Shown here piece by piece: positions 22,395 to 34,000 of a stretch of 64,000 bases of DNA. Below the pieces are notes generated by a model, which did no database searches, was not told the DNA's origin, and saw nothing but the letters and a program-made list of their open reading frames with translations. The stretch spans positions 58,308,915 through 58,372,914 of the forward strand of contig JAOANR010000006.1 in NCBI GenBank assembly GCA_030278955.1. Reading direction: 5' to 3'. This DNA is from Hygrophila difformis (taxonomy: Eukaryota; Streptophyta; Magnoliopsida; Lamiales; Acanthaceae). The first letter of the stretch is position 1. Every line of letters begins with the position of its first letter. The position numbers and the translations under genes were made by a program.

Positions 22395-23169
22395 TGAATG
22401 ACCTACCTGCCCGTCAGGCCAGGACCGAAGGGACAATCACCTATTTGCCGGTTAGGCCAAAGGGACAGTCACCTATATGCCCGTTAGGCCAAGACCAAAT
22501 GGACAGTCACCTATCTGTCCGCCAGGCCAGGACCAAAGGGACAGTCACCTATCTGCCCATTAGGCCAGGACCAAAGGGACAGTCACCTACCTGCCCATCA
22601 GGCCAGGACTGAGGGGACAGTCAACTAATTAGACTTATTGGCCAGGCCAGAAGGGATAGTCTATCAAATAAGACTTACCCGCCCATCAGGCCAGGACCGA
22701 AGGGACAGTCGACCAATTAGACCTATTGGCCGGCCAAGCCAGGGAGGACGACTAGACCTACTTGCCCGTACAAAGAGAAGTAGAACAAAAGGTTAAGACC
22801 ACTCGATCCCAACGGACTAGAGAAGACTCGTAGTCGTCAACAGTGTCCAATGGTTACCAAAAGCACTACCAAGGCAGTTCGCGAAGGGCGGTTACTGACA
22901 GGCCTATAAATACTGAGCAACTCAGCAGAGACGTGAGAATCAACACCACACAACAATTCTGCTCTTTTATTTTATCCTAGTTTTAACGTAGATTGTAGTC
23001 TGTAGTTCATAGTTGGTAGATAAGTTTAGGTTTTGTAATCAATAGTGGGTAAGGGACTCGTTTCCTGTTCATTGTTCTTAAACTTTTTTGAAGGCGCAAT
23101 CCAACGAAAGAGTTTTTATTCAAATTCTATCGTCTTAACCTGCAAGAGGCTTACTATTTGTTGTTATCA
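22395..23169 (+). mobile_element. candidate solo LTR, about 775 bp
   Basis: It begins TGAATGACC and ends TTGTTATCA, and is flanked on both sides by AATTTT (22389-22394 and 23170-23175). It has LTR-like organisation: minisatellite in the upstream half, TATA box CTATAAATA at 22904-22912, then a transcript-like region with TTGTAATC near 23034. The direct repeat is 6 bp rather than the usual 5 and is AT-rich, so chance cannot be excluded. No internal domain is attached. Confidence 0.5.
22406..22755 (+). repeat. minisatellite, unit about 38 bp, about nine copies
   Basis: Units of the form CTGCCCGTTAGGCCAGGACC followed by a block close to AAAGGGACAGTCACCTAT repeat from 22406; the last three are longer or decayed. 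They lie in the putative U3 of the candidate LTR, upstream of its TATA box. The open frame through the repeat has no known domain. Confidence 0.8.
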
Positions 23170-23180
23170 AATTTTCTTCG

Positions 23181-23377
23181 ATTAGGGTGGTCAATGGTGG
23201 ATTAGAATGGTCAATGCTATATGAACCGGGTTCAATTCACCCGCTCACCCTCACTCTCAATATTTAGAAAACCCTCAACTCCCCACCCCCCTCCCCTGCT
23301 ACCTCTCCTGCTCACCCTCTCTCGCTCCAGCCACTCCACCACCGCCGCCTCTCCCCCGGCCCTCTCCTCGCGGCTCG

Positions 23378-23457
<80 letters not shown>

Positions 23458-23924
23458 GCCCATCGCCACTCGCCCGTTGCTCTTCTTTCTGTCGCCGTCC
23501 CCTCTCTCATCTCCAGCCTATCACCGCCCTACCAGCATGCCGCTGCACTGAACGGTGTCGCCGAGCCACACACATTGTTTCCTCTCTCTCGTCTCCTCAC
23601 CCTTTCCCGTCGACCCTTTTCTCTCTCGCCTCTGCCGCCTTCCACCTCCTGCCAGCGCCGGCCACCGCCCTTCCGCGCCGCTGCCGCTGCCAACGCCCAC
23701 TCCGCGATTCGCACCACTGCCGTCAACCACCGCCATCAATTGGGTATTTGGATATTGTAATTCCCATCTCCAATTTCTAATCTCCATTACTACTTGGGTA
23801 TTTGGTTATTGAAATTCCTATCTCCAATTTCTTATCTCCTTTACTTTTTGAGGGTTTTCTAATTATTGAATTGAACCCGGTTCTATAGCATTGACCATTC
23901 TAATCCACCATTGACCACCCTAAT
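23181..23924. mobile_element. non-autonomous TIR element with GC-rich cargo, 744 bp
   Basis: The ends form an almost perfect inverted repeat of about 58 bp (23181-23239 against 23924-23867; one-base length difference), starting ATTAGGGTGGTCAATGGTGG. The interior contains a (CT)n tract, a GC-rich C/G-biased region (about 23460-23720) unlike the AT-rich surroundings, and a tandem duplication of a segment with TTGGGTATTTGG at about 23735-23845. No transposase is present. No convincing target-site duplication is seen, so the superfamily (Mutator-like or hAT-like) is open. The GC-rich block may be captured host sequence. Confidence 0.7.
23380..23453. repeat. (CT)n microsatellite
   Basis: An uninterrupted CT dinucleotide tract of about 74 bp inside the TIR element. 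It produces long Ser-Leu and Arg-Glu open frames that are artefacts. Confidence 0.95.
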
Positions 23925-24961
23925 CCTGCAATTGAGAGCTGTTGGGATTGTTTTGGCTAGGATTAAGAGACTTATGGAACGAATTAAGTTAATTCAATAA
24001 TTAATGGACTGTTTGGGAATTTTTTTCTAATTCTGGGACCATATGGGTTTTTTTCTTAATAATATCACTACATGTTAAAAATTAAAATAAAATAAGATAA
24101 ATCTGCTGGCAACATACTCCTCGTCTTGTGATGTTATGAGTGTATTGATTTTTTTATAGTATTATTTATTCATGAACTTTTTTTGGTAACATTTATTCAT
24201 AAACTTTGACCTAAATTTATTTTATTAATAAAAATATTTTTAAATGGTGTCATGCTAGAATCATCTGCTGATCGCGTAGTTAATTTTAGAACTCGCGACC
24301 AACACAACATGTGCAACAATTTAGATCCGAGAACTCTGATCATATTTGTGGATCGAATATTGACGTTCATATTTGATGGAGTTTTTTTTTTGGCAAAGCC
24401 ATATGGCCGGATAACAAATTTGATGTATTTGATTTGAGCAGAGAAATGTAATGAAACCAGAAAAAAAAAAAAAAAAAAAAAAAAAAGAAGTCAAACCAGA
24501 AATTATACTACGTGGCCAGTGATGCAAAAGTAGTCCTGAAGTCATCTATTCAAATTATAAGTCAAATAAATAACAATTTGAAATGTATTAATTACTACAG
24601 TAATAGGTACATGAATAAACTAAGATGGGAACAATTTAGTGTGGCCACACCTACCTAACTATTCAAGTACAATTCAATTCGATTATGGTGCAGTAAATAT
24701 GGTAGGAGAGTAGAATCATATACGATGAGTTGAAAGTATCATCATATACGGTGAGTTGAAAGTATCATCATATAACCATGCATTGACATCACCGTTACAA
24801 ATATCACAAAATACACCCTAAATATTACTTTATCGCCACTCCCATTACAAAAAATAAAATAAAAATACTCATCTCAGCACTTTACAGGTATAGAATCAGC
24901 ACTCTAACCACTCCCATTACAATTTTTAATAAACTAAGGGGTGGGTTGAGTTGGTCGGATG
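23925..24961. other. intergenic, AT-rich
   Basis: No gene. It has an A-run of about 26 bp at 24461-24486 and a tandem pair of 29-bp repeats around 24718-24776 (ATCATATACGRTGAGTTGAAAGT). Confidence 0.5.
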
Positions 24962-25836
24962 CAGTGGCGGACACACTTGGGGCCTCGGGGGATTGGCTGC
25001 CCCCGAGCTCAACGTTCATCGTTAAGTTTTTATATAATTATCTTAATTTTATCTGTTTGTTTCGGTTTTTTTTACATTTTTTGTTTGTTTGAGTATTTTT
25101 CAACAAAAAGAGCTGTACATTAAAGGTAAAAATTGAAATTTATTTTAATGAAAGTATGAGGTTACTTCTATAAAAATGAAAAGTTTTTAGGAGTGTACAT
25201 CAATTCCAAAATAGTAAAATCAACTTTTTAATTAATTTTGTTAATATAATTAATTTTTAATGCTTATCTAAACAATTAATTGGGTTACTTTTGTTGTTGG
25301 ATTATAGTTGTTGGCAAACTTATTCTTAAACCTAGGTGCATTTGCTCTTTATTTTCATTAATAATATATTAATAAAATAAAAAAACCTTTGGTTATAGTG
25401 ATGGACACATTTTCATTTCATTATCTAAACTAATTAAATACTAGGATTTTATTTGTAGTTGTTCCACATTTTTAAAATATTTACGTAAAAGTTTAAAATG
25501 AATTTTTTTTTGGTAACACTTTCATAACATGACTTGTAAATTGCAATTGTCGCTCTTAATATATCACTACAAGATTTCAGCAAGGGGACGAATTTGGCGA
25601 CGAAATTTTAATTTATTGAAGTCGTCGCCTAAAAACCTCGTCGACTCTAGCGCTCTAGGCGACGAAATCCTTTCGTCACCTACCGCGAAATTCTTGTAGT
25701 AATGTAAAAATAAAAATATTGATAATGAAATTTTGTGAAAAACTCGTACTAGTGTTCGCACACCGACCCCCAATCCCAACAATTGGTCGGATGTTCCAAA
25801 ATGAACAACCACCAAGGGGTTAGGTCCGTCCTTATT
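24962..25836. mobile_element. candidate hAT-type non-autonomous element
   Basis: The left end CAGTGGCGGACACACTTGGGG matches the common plant hAT terminus CAGTGGCGGA. A possible decayed right end (GGTTAGGTCCGTCCTTATT, about 25818-25836) resembles its reverse complement. No transposase, and the 8-bp duplication is not verified. A CACTA-like MITE lies inside. Confidence 0.4.
25565..25701. mobile_element. CACTA-like MITE, about 137 bp
   Basis: It starts CACTACAAGATTTC and ends GAAATTCTTGTAGTA, the inverted CACTACAAGA terminus of plant CACTA elements with the last base changed. Internal GGCGACGAAAT motifs recur on both strands. No clean 3-bp duplication is visible. A related terminus (ATGAAATTCTTGTAGTG) lies at 29373-29388. 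Confidence 0.65.
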
Positions 25837-25999
25837 TCAATACGAGTCACTATTTGAAGACTATGAGTATCCTAATATAATTATTCATGATGTAATATCA
25901 ATACTGCGTCTTCATCCACGAATAACAACCCTTTTCGTTCTCTAAGTAAAATATTGTTAATTTAATGTATTAATTTTGCTGTAATTAGCTTCTTAGTTG

Positions 26000-26922
26000 G
26001 TGTAATTAATTCCTTAATGAATACACTATAACTACCCACGCTAAGAGTCAAATGACCAATTCCGTTTATGTCCAGAATATATAAATTCTGGATATCCAGA
26101 ACATGCTACACACATATATAAGATATGATGATTGAAAATTGTGTTGTTTTGTTGCCATGTTTGGTGCCATCATATATGAAAGAAAATAATTAATTGTAGC
26201 TGGTAGATGATATAAATGGTAATGTCAAAACGGAATGTGTTTATAGTATTTGTCCAGTACCTATGATGATTCGGACTTGCTATATATAGCTCGCATATAT
26301 GCTATAGTTTTTTTTTTTGAGAAAAACATTTTTTTGAGAAAAACATTTTTAAGCTCGCATATATGCTATAGTTATATATGATATATGCTTCAATGCATTA
26401 ACTTGCATGCTGGATGTATAGATGATATATGATCATATGCGTTATTTTATAAAAAAGGTGTAATGTTCAAATATGTAGGTGCTATATATATAGCTTGCAT
26501 ATATGATATGTGATGTGTCGTTTAGATCAAACACTCTATGATGTACGCAGGTCTGAGTTGTGGTGCATGTGCATAATCAAAATACTACTACTATATTTTT
26601 TTTTTCTTCGCACAACCAGTTGAATAATAATGTCATCCAACAATTATGACATCATTCATCATTTTAATGGAATCTAAATCCCTTATGCGTACATTTCGCA
26701 ATTAATTAGTGCAATCACTTATTGTCTTTCCATTTAGTTTGTGACCACTATAATGGAAATAAATTATGTAATGCAGCATGTAGCATATTTTATTATTATT
26801 TTTATCACAGTCTGGATATCCAGAATTAATAAATTCTGGACATAAACCGAATTGACCTTGTGTGAATGCACTATCACAACGCTTTTAGAGTTTTAGTGTA
26901 TTCATTAAGGAATTAATTACGT
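26000..26922. mobile_element. foldback / Mutator-like element with ~100-bp terminal inverted repeats
   Basis: The left arm (26000-26101) and right arm (26922-26811) are inverted copies: GTAATTAATTCCTTAATGAA at the outside and a small palindrome, CCAGAATATATAAATTCTGG or similar, at the inside of each arm. The interior is AT-rich with duplicated motifs (GCTCGCATATATGCTATAG at about 26290 and 26353; GAGAAAAACATTTTT twice at 26320-26350). No transposase. Long TIRs suggest a MULE derivative, but I see no 9-bp duplication. Confidence 0.65.
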
Positions 26923-27783
26923 GAGTCAAATGCCCACCAAAAAAAAAAAGGAGTCAAATGACTAAATGAGTTGGATTAATATACTTAGATGATGAAACGT
27001 ACTTCCAGAACAAAATGAATTTTTATTCCACTGCATTTATATTATTTTAATTTTCCGTATATAAATACTATAAGAATTTTCTGTTCTAGCGTTCGAATTT
27101 TTTAGTTACCACAGTTTTAGCGATCGAAATTTGTTAACTATCAAATCAAACAATTTTTCTATTAGCAAATGATGTTTTCATAATTATTCATGCCTACAGA
27201 ACTTATATCAGTGTATAGCGAAGTAGATATAAATGAGTATATACGCCAATGCACGCATATATATCATTTTCCCCCAAATAAGCTAAGAATTAATATCTAT
27301 AAAAAACATCCATGAGTAGTTGAACTTGGATATTTTAAAATGCTTGTTCTATCTATAAAATTCCTTTGTCTATTCAAGTTATTTTCTAATCAAGATTAGC
27401 TCGTCTCCTACATTTAATAAGTAAATCCCCAATCTTATCTAGCCCAACATATTGCACGATGAAGTAACCTAACTGGATTCCAAAATTTGTGAGAAACCTA
27501 ATAAAAATTATATCATTAGGGAATATGGGAACGAGGGAATAAAAATTCCATACCTTGTGTGAAAGCTATTAAAAATTCCAAAAAACTCGCTTTCGACGTT
27601 TGGTACAAAATATCATTTTTTCTTGCCAGGCATATAACTCACACACAACTGTAAACTGTCCCTATTAAATACAGGACTAATTTGTTGTGTCCCTATTTAA
27701 TCCCTTCATCCCAAAATATATCACTCATACAATCTGCCCAATCCTTACATTTTGCCCTCATAATTCATCGCCAACTCCTCACC
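26923..27783 (+). promoter_or_regulatory. upstream region of the carboxylesterase gene
   Basis: No other gene lies here. A TATTAAATA motif at 27664-27672 is a plausible TATA element about 110 bp before the ATG, and the short leader that follows is pyrimidine-rich. The rest is AT-rich and unremarkable. Confidence 0.4.
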
Positions 27784-28955
27784 ATGGTTTGTCCCCAAAC
27801 ATGTGAAAAAGCCTTCAAGGCTTTGGGCATCTCCTGGAACAGAGATGGCAAATCCCTCAACCGAACTATCGGAATCCCGATGGTCGGTCCCACGCCGTAC
27901 GAATCCTCCGCCACTCCACCACCCACCGTTCTCTCCCAGGACATACCCCTAAGCCCTTACAACAAGTCCTCCCACCGCCTCTACATCCCCGCCAAGAACG
28001 CCGCCAAGATCCCCAACCAGAACACCCCCAAACTCCCCCTCATCATCTACATCCACGGAGGCGACTTCGTCCTCTATAGCAACTCCACCGTCATCTTCCA
28101 TAACTTCTGCAATGACATTGCTGAAAAATTTCCGGCTGTTGTCGTGTCCGTGGAGTACCGCCTTGCCCCTGAGCATCGCCTCCCGCTTGCGTATGATGAC
28201 GCCCTGAACGCCGTCTTTTGGGCCAAGGTATTACTCCCTCTGTACAATTTCAAACGTCTCATTTGGACTTTCCTAAATTTTTGTTGCAACTATATGAAAA
28301 AAATATAATCAACTGGGATCTTCCGGTAAACATTTAACTCAAAATATTTAAAGCAATGGTGAACTAAATTATTTATATAAATATTCTTATATTATTACAG
28401 GATCAGGCCTTGGGAACCCAGGGTCGCGACCCGTGGATGGAGCACGTAGATTTTTCTAGGGTGTTCATCCTCGGAAGCAGTGCAGGCGCCAACATCGCGT
28501 ACCACATGGCGCTGAGGGCCCTGGATTTCGACCTGAAGCCGCTCCAAATCAAGGGGGTGCTACTGAACCAGGCCTTCTTCGGAGGGATGTCCCGAACGGA
28601 GTCTGAAAACAGGCTCAAGGACGATAAGTATGTCCCGTTGGACGTGTGCGATGTCCTGTGGTCGCTTGCCCTGCCCTGCCATTGCAACAGGGACCATGAG
28701 TTCTGCAACCCAATCTCCGGGGGAACGTATTTGGGCCGGGTCAACAGGCTGCCGAAAGTGTACATAAAGGGGGATTATGGGGACCCATTGGTGGATAGGT
28801 CGATACAGCTGGCGCAGTTCTTGCAGAGCTGCAGGGTGAGCGTGGTTACGAGGTTCAATCAAGGAGGATACCATGGGATGGAGCTTTCGGACAAGAAGGC
28901 GGCGGAGGAGCTGTATAATGACATGAATAACTTTATCAATGATGCCCGAACTTGA
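27784..28955 (+). CDS. plant carboxylesterase (CXE family, alpha/beta hydrolase)
   Basis: Two exons, 27784-28227 and 28401-28955, joined by a 173-bp GT-AG intron in phase 0, give 332 residues, normal for plant CXE proteins. The start ATG lies in a good context (CACCATGG). The fold's hallmarks are present: oxyanion-loop region HGGD at residues 91-94, SVEYRLAPEHRLP at 122-134, nucleophile Ser175 in GSSAG, probable catalytic Asp276 in GDYGDPLVDR and His306 in GGYHG. Family members hydrolyse ester bonds of small molecules in the cytosol; the substrate cannot be told from sequence. The oxyanion motif is HGGD where HGGG is usual (HGGS in the related gibberellin receptor GID1), while the Ser-Asp-His triad is kept. 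Codons are more GC-rich than the flanks. No signal peptide is seen. It looks intact. Confidence 0.93.
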
Positions 28956-29475
28956 TCAAATCTGGGAAGCAAATTAGAAGTTGTGATACTAAATTAAAAC
29001 TTAGTAATGGTATCGATACATGAGGATTCTTGGTGGTTAAGCTTGAGTTGGTTTAATTTGGTTTTCTTTGTCACTTTTTATGTGTTGTTATGTATGAGTA
29101 ATGGGGGAACTTGGTAATAAGATGATGTTTTAAGAAAATTTATGATGGTAAGTAAGATAGATTTCATAAGGAGTGTACCCATCTACATCAATATTTAATT
29201 CAGCTCCATACACAATGTTGGAATTCGAGACCTTGATTAATTAAGAGAGGAAACACGTATGACATCTCACCCCACTGAAAATTTTCGCTTTTAACGCTTT
29301 CTTTGTTGCCTGAAGCACGAGACGACATAGGTCTATGCGACGGTATTGGTCTTTTTTTTCATCATCTTTCGATGAAATTCTTGTAGTGCCACATTAGTAG
29401 GTACTTGTGCATGTGGATTGTGTTATAGTGTTAGAAAATTATGTTACTAAAAATGTTTAACCTTAGAAATAACTG
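28956..29475. other. 3' flank of the carboxylesterase gene with a CACTA-like remnant
   Basis: No further gene. The end of a CACTA-type element (ATGAAATTCTTGTAGTG, 29373-29388) is visible; a degenerate left end may be CACTGAAAATTTTCGC at 29273. Confidence 0.4.
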
Positions 29476-29625
29476 CTCCCTTAATATTAATACATTAGCT
29501 AATGCACTTTTTAACTATTAATATCTCAAAATTTGTATAAGTAAAAAAAATCAATAAATTATAGTATATTTCAAAACTATACCATTAAATAATTCTAACA
29601 AGACTTTTGGAGACAAAAAAGAGGG

Positions 29626-31058
29626 ATGTCTAGGGTTTCGGTCTCCCCTGGGCGAGCCAAGCAGGACATGGCGGCTGGGAGGTGTTCTACGTCAAGATCA
29701 AAACTTTCATCGTTCAAGGATGTGCTGAACAACGGAGGACCATCCGAGGAGGATGTGGGGATGCGAAGGGATCTGCTTGCGGAGAAATTAATCACAAAAG
29801 AGTATGTTGGAGGAGATCGGCGCATACCAAGTTTTGTGGTTTCGGAGGCGCTGGAAGAGGAAGTAGGGCTGGAGTGGGCTAACGCGTTAATTGTGAAAAC
29901 TATGGGGATTCGAGTGAACTTCACAAAGCTGAAGGAGAGGCTGACGAAATTATGGAAGTGCAATGCAGGCATGGACATGGTAGACGTGGGTTATAGTTAC
30001 TATGTGGTTCGGTTTGCCAGGAGGAAGATCGCGATCGAGTTATTAACGGAGGACCATGGATGCTATTCGACCACTACTTGCCTATTATGAAGTGGAGAAA
30101 GGAGTTTGATCCGGCTACGGACGTTGTTAGCAAGACTATGGTGTGGGCGCGTATGATGGGATTGTCAATTCAACACCTTAAGGAGGACTTCCTGCATGCG
30201 TTTGCCTCAGACATTGGCGAAGTTATTAAGATTGATAAGTGCACGCAGAAACGGGAAAGGGGTGTTTTTGCTCGGGTTTGCGTGGAGTTGGATCTGAACG
30301 AACCGATGATTGGGAAGTTTTTGGTGAATGGGCGATGGGTTCATGTGGCATATGAAGGTTTCCATTTAATTTGCAAGTCGTGTGGTCGATATGGGCACTT
30401 TCCGAGGGATTGTAAACATAAGGTGCCTTACGAAGACAAGACGGAGGAGGCCGAGAATAGTCAGGAGGCTAAGGAAAGGGCACGCAAGGGTAAGGCAACA
30501 GTGCAGGAGGGCGTCCCGATGGAGAAGGTGAGTAGGGTGGAACCCGACCCACAGGAGGGGACATCGAAGGGCAAAGGGGGTTCGGCGGATGTAGGGGAGT
30601 TGTATGGTGAATGGATAACGGTGGAGAGGCGGCGAAGACGGCCTGCTCAGCAAAAGACTATGAAGCCGTCGGAAACTAACAAAGCTCATGCAAAGCCGGG
30701 GGGCGGTAATAGGCCAACCGAAACACAGCTTAAAAACTCTAGGCCACAGGAGAAGAATGCGGTTAAGTCTGGAAGGGGGGAGAGTGACAAGCAGAGGGCA
30801 GCTCCGGACCAGGGGGTGGGAAGAGCGGAGATGGGACAAGGTGCGGTGCCAGGGTTCTTGAGCATCTTGCCGCCACCGAAGGGCTCTAAAGGCACGAGGG
30901 TTGATGAGGAGATAGATAGTGGGCAGTGCATGGTGGAGGATGGCGGCGGCCAGCCCTTGGCGATTGCTTGGCGTGAATCGAGCGTGGGTACTGATTATAG
31001 GAGCGATACGGATTCCAGGGCCGACTGCTGGGCGGATGCTTTGGAAGAGGAAAGTTAA
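29626..31058 (+). pseudogene. LINE ORF1 (nucleic-acid-binding gag-like protein), frameshifted
   Basis: The first 130 or so codons from ATG 29626 and the frame from about 30060 belong to one DUF4283-type protein. The frame changes near 30017, where one missing base explains the shift: downstream of it a GGPWMLFDHYLPIMKW block, typical of this family, is recovered. A CCHC knuckle CKSCGRYGHFPRDC follows at about 30380-30420, then a basic, low-complexity C-terminus. ORF1 proteins of plant L1 elements bind their own RNA. It stops 3 bp before ORF2. Confidence 0.82.
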
Positions 31059-31061
31059 TGT

Positions 31062-34000
31062 ATGGGGGATGTTGTCGTTTTTCTCAATATTTTTATTGAT
31101 TTTAGTAACTTCAAATTATTGGCATGGAATGTGCAAGGATTAATGGGGGAGGATTCACAAAGGTGGCTGGCTAACTGCATCAGATCCAATACTCCGGATG
31201 TGCTATGCATTATGGAGTCACAAGGTAGGTTTGATAGGGTTCGGATGTTGTTTTGGAGACTGGGGTACGAGCCTCTCCAAATTCAAGAAACAGTTGGGCG
31301 AGCTGGTGGACTTTGGGTGCTCAAATCTCGGAGTTATAACTGTCAGGTTTCGGTTATGGACTCTCGGAGTAGGATGATAGTGTGTAGAGTTGCGTATGGG
31401 GGCGTCTGCCTGGACGGCCACATTCCTATATGGAAACCCTAATTATCAAAGGCGGAAAATGGATTGGCAAAATCTCAAATTATTATCGGAATGGGTTGGT
31501 GGTGCGTGGATGGTGATTGGGGATTGGAATGAAATCATGGCGGAGGATGAAGTTAGCAGAGGAGTATTTTTGGCCGAGAGAGCGGAGGAGCTCAGGGAGG
31601 CGGTGAGTGCATGTCATTTACTTGACATTCCGACAATGGGCACTAGGTTTACTTGGGTGAGGAGGATCGGCATGGACAGGTGTATTCAGAAGCGACTTGA
31701 TCGGGGAGTGGCCAACCTGGAGTGGATGCATCTCTTTGAGGAGGCGCGAATTCAACATCTTCCGCGCATAGGTTTGGATCATTGTCCGCTATTGTTACTT
31801 TGCAGCAATCCAATAGGAACGGGGCTTATACGGCCGTTTCGTTGGGAGTCTGCCTGGGCAAAGCACAATGAGGCGTCCGTCCCGGATCTCATGGAGGAGA
31901 TGAGTAAGGTTTCTATCCAATTTAATCAGGAATCATTCGGAAATATTGTGGATAGGAAGAAGAAGCTGGAACGAAGAATTAGGGGTATTGAGAAAAGGTT
32001 GGAGGTTTGGGACTCAGCTTGGCTTGCGCGCTTAGGGAGGGAACTTAAGGCAGAGTTGGAGGTGGTACTCATTCAAGAAGAAAGGATGTGGTTCCAAAAG
32101 GCGAGGGATAAGTGGATTACATTGGGCGACCAGAACACAAAATATTTCCATGCACGTACCAAAGTGCATAGGAAGAGGAATCGTATATATGGGCTCCAAT
32201 TGGATGATGGGCAGTGGCATACGGAACAGGACCTACTCAAGGCGCATGCACAAAGGTACTTCGTGGATTTCTTTCAGCGGAGGGCTGTGGTTCGAGGGGA
32301 GGGACTTTTGCCGCCGCTGCCTGCTATTGCAACCGGATGGAAGGAAAGTTTGAAGGGACCTGTGGAAAGAACCGAAGTCGACCTGGTCAAGAGGCAGCTG
32401 AGACCTTTCGCGGCGCCAGGGCCGGATGGGTTCCCGGCAGAAATTTATAGATTGTACTGGGAGTCCCTTGGCGACAGAATTCATCATATGGTGAAGGAGG
32501 CCTTCCGCTCGGGTTCGTTGCCATAAGACATCGCCCATGCTTATTTGGTGCTACTCCCGAAGGTGGCCATTCCGCAGAATATTACACAATTCCGCCCGCT
32601 CACCCTGTGTAATGTATCATTTAAGTTCATTACTAAAGTTATCTCTAATCGGCTGCGACCATTGTTATGTGAGTATATAGGGCCGTTTCAATCTGCTTTC
32701 CTTCCGGGGCGTGGCACTCGGGACAATGGTATCTTGGTGCAAGAGTTGGCTTATTCGTTGGACGACAGGAGGCCGAATAGTAAGGTGGTGCTATTGAAAA
32801 TTGACTTGGCAAAGGCTTACGACTCAGTTGACTGGGATTTTCTGCATGCATGCCTGTGTGAGATGGACCTGCCGGAGGCGCTTAGAGAAATAATTATGAC
32901 ATGTGTCCGAAGCTCCTCATTCTCAGTGTTATGGAATGGATCGCCCTTGGAGAAAATTGGTGCAGGAAGAGGACTTCGTCAAGGTGATCCTTTATCCCCA
33001 TATCTGTTCGTGATGGTTATGGAGAAGTTGTCTAGATATATTATGCAGATGGTCGAGAGAGGGAGTTGGAAGCCGATCAAGTGCTCGGATGGGGGGACGG
33101 CGATCTCTCATATTATGTTTGCGGATGACTTAGAGGATGTTTGGGAGTCAGCAGATCCGCTAGCAGATAGCAGATTCGGAGAGAGAATTGTGAGAGGATA
33201 TGCTATTTCAATCCGCTATATGCTCCTAAACCTACCCACAACCAAACACACCCTTAATTCTTTGTTCCGCGATTGAAGAGGGGGGTATTCTTACCATGGG
33301 TGAGGTTATGCGAAGGTTCGGTCAGGAGTCAGGGTTGATGATGAATTGCGATAAGTCAGCAGCAGTTATCTCTAATGGGGCAACGGACATTGAAAAAGGT
33401 TGGATTGCGCAGCATATGGGTATTCCTCTTGTGCCTTCTCTGGGGAAGTACATAGGGTTTCCGATTATTAAGGGGAGGATGAAAATATTGCATTTTGATG
33501 AGTTGGTGCAGCGCTTGGACATCAAACTGGCAGGTTGAGCGGCGACATTGTTGAATAGGGCGGCTAGAGTGACTTTAGTGTGGGCAGTGCTTGCGGCTCT
33601 ACCTACATACTGCATGCAAGTTCACAAATTACCCGTGCCTACTTGTTAAAGGATAGATCAAAAAATTCGACGGTGGATTTGGAAGGGTGTGGAGGGCAAA
33701 GGCTTGCATTTAGTCGCTTGGGACAAGATTACTCGACCACGGTGGGAAGGTGGGCTCGGGCTGCGACAAGCGGCACACATGAATAAAGCCTTACTTGGGA
33801 AGCAGGTGGCGGATTTTATGACTTGCAGTGACAAAATTTGGGTGAAATGGATGAAGGAAAAATATGGGTGTGCGGATGGTCAATTTCCGAGGACACATAG
33901 GAAAGGGACTCGAGTGTGGAGAACATTAGTGGAGCTGGGAGAGGCCTTTAGGGAAGGATTTGGGGTGAGGCCAGGTAATGGTCATAGTTCGTTTTGGTAT

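Noticed and set aside
22406..22755. CRISPR-like or protein-coding repeat
   Set aside because: Contiguous minisatellite units without unique spacers; the open frame is incidental.
23221..23510. Ser-Leu and Arg-Glu repeat proteins on both strands
   Set aside because: Products of the (CT)n microsatellite.
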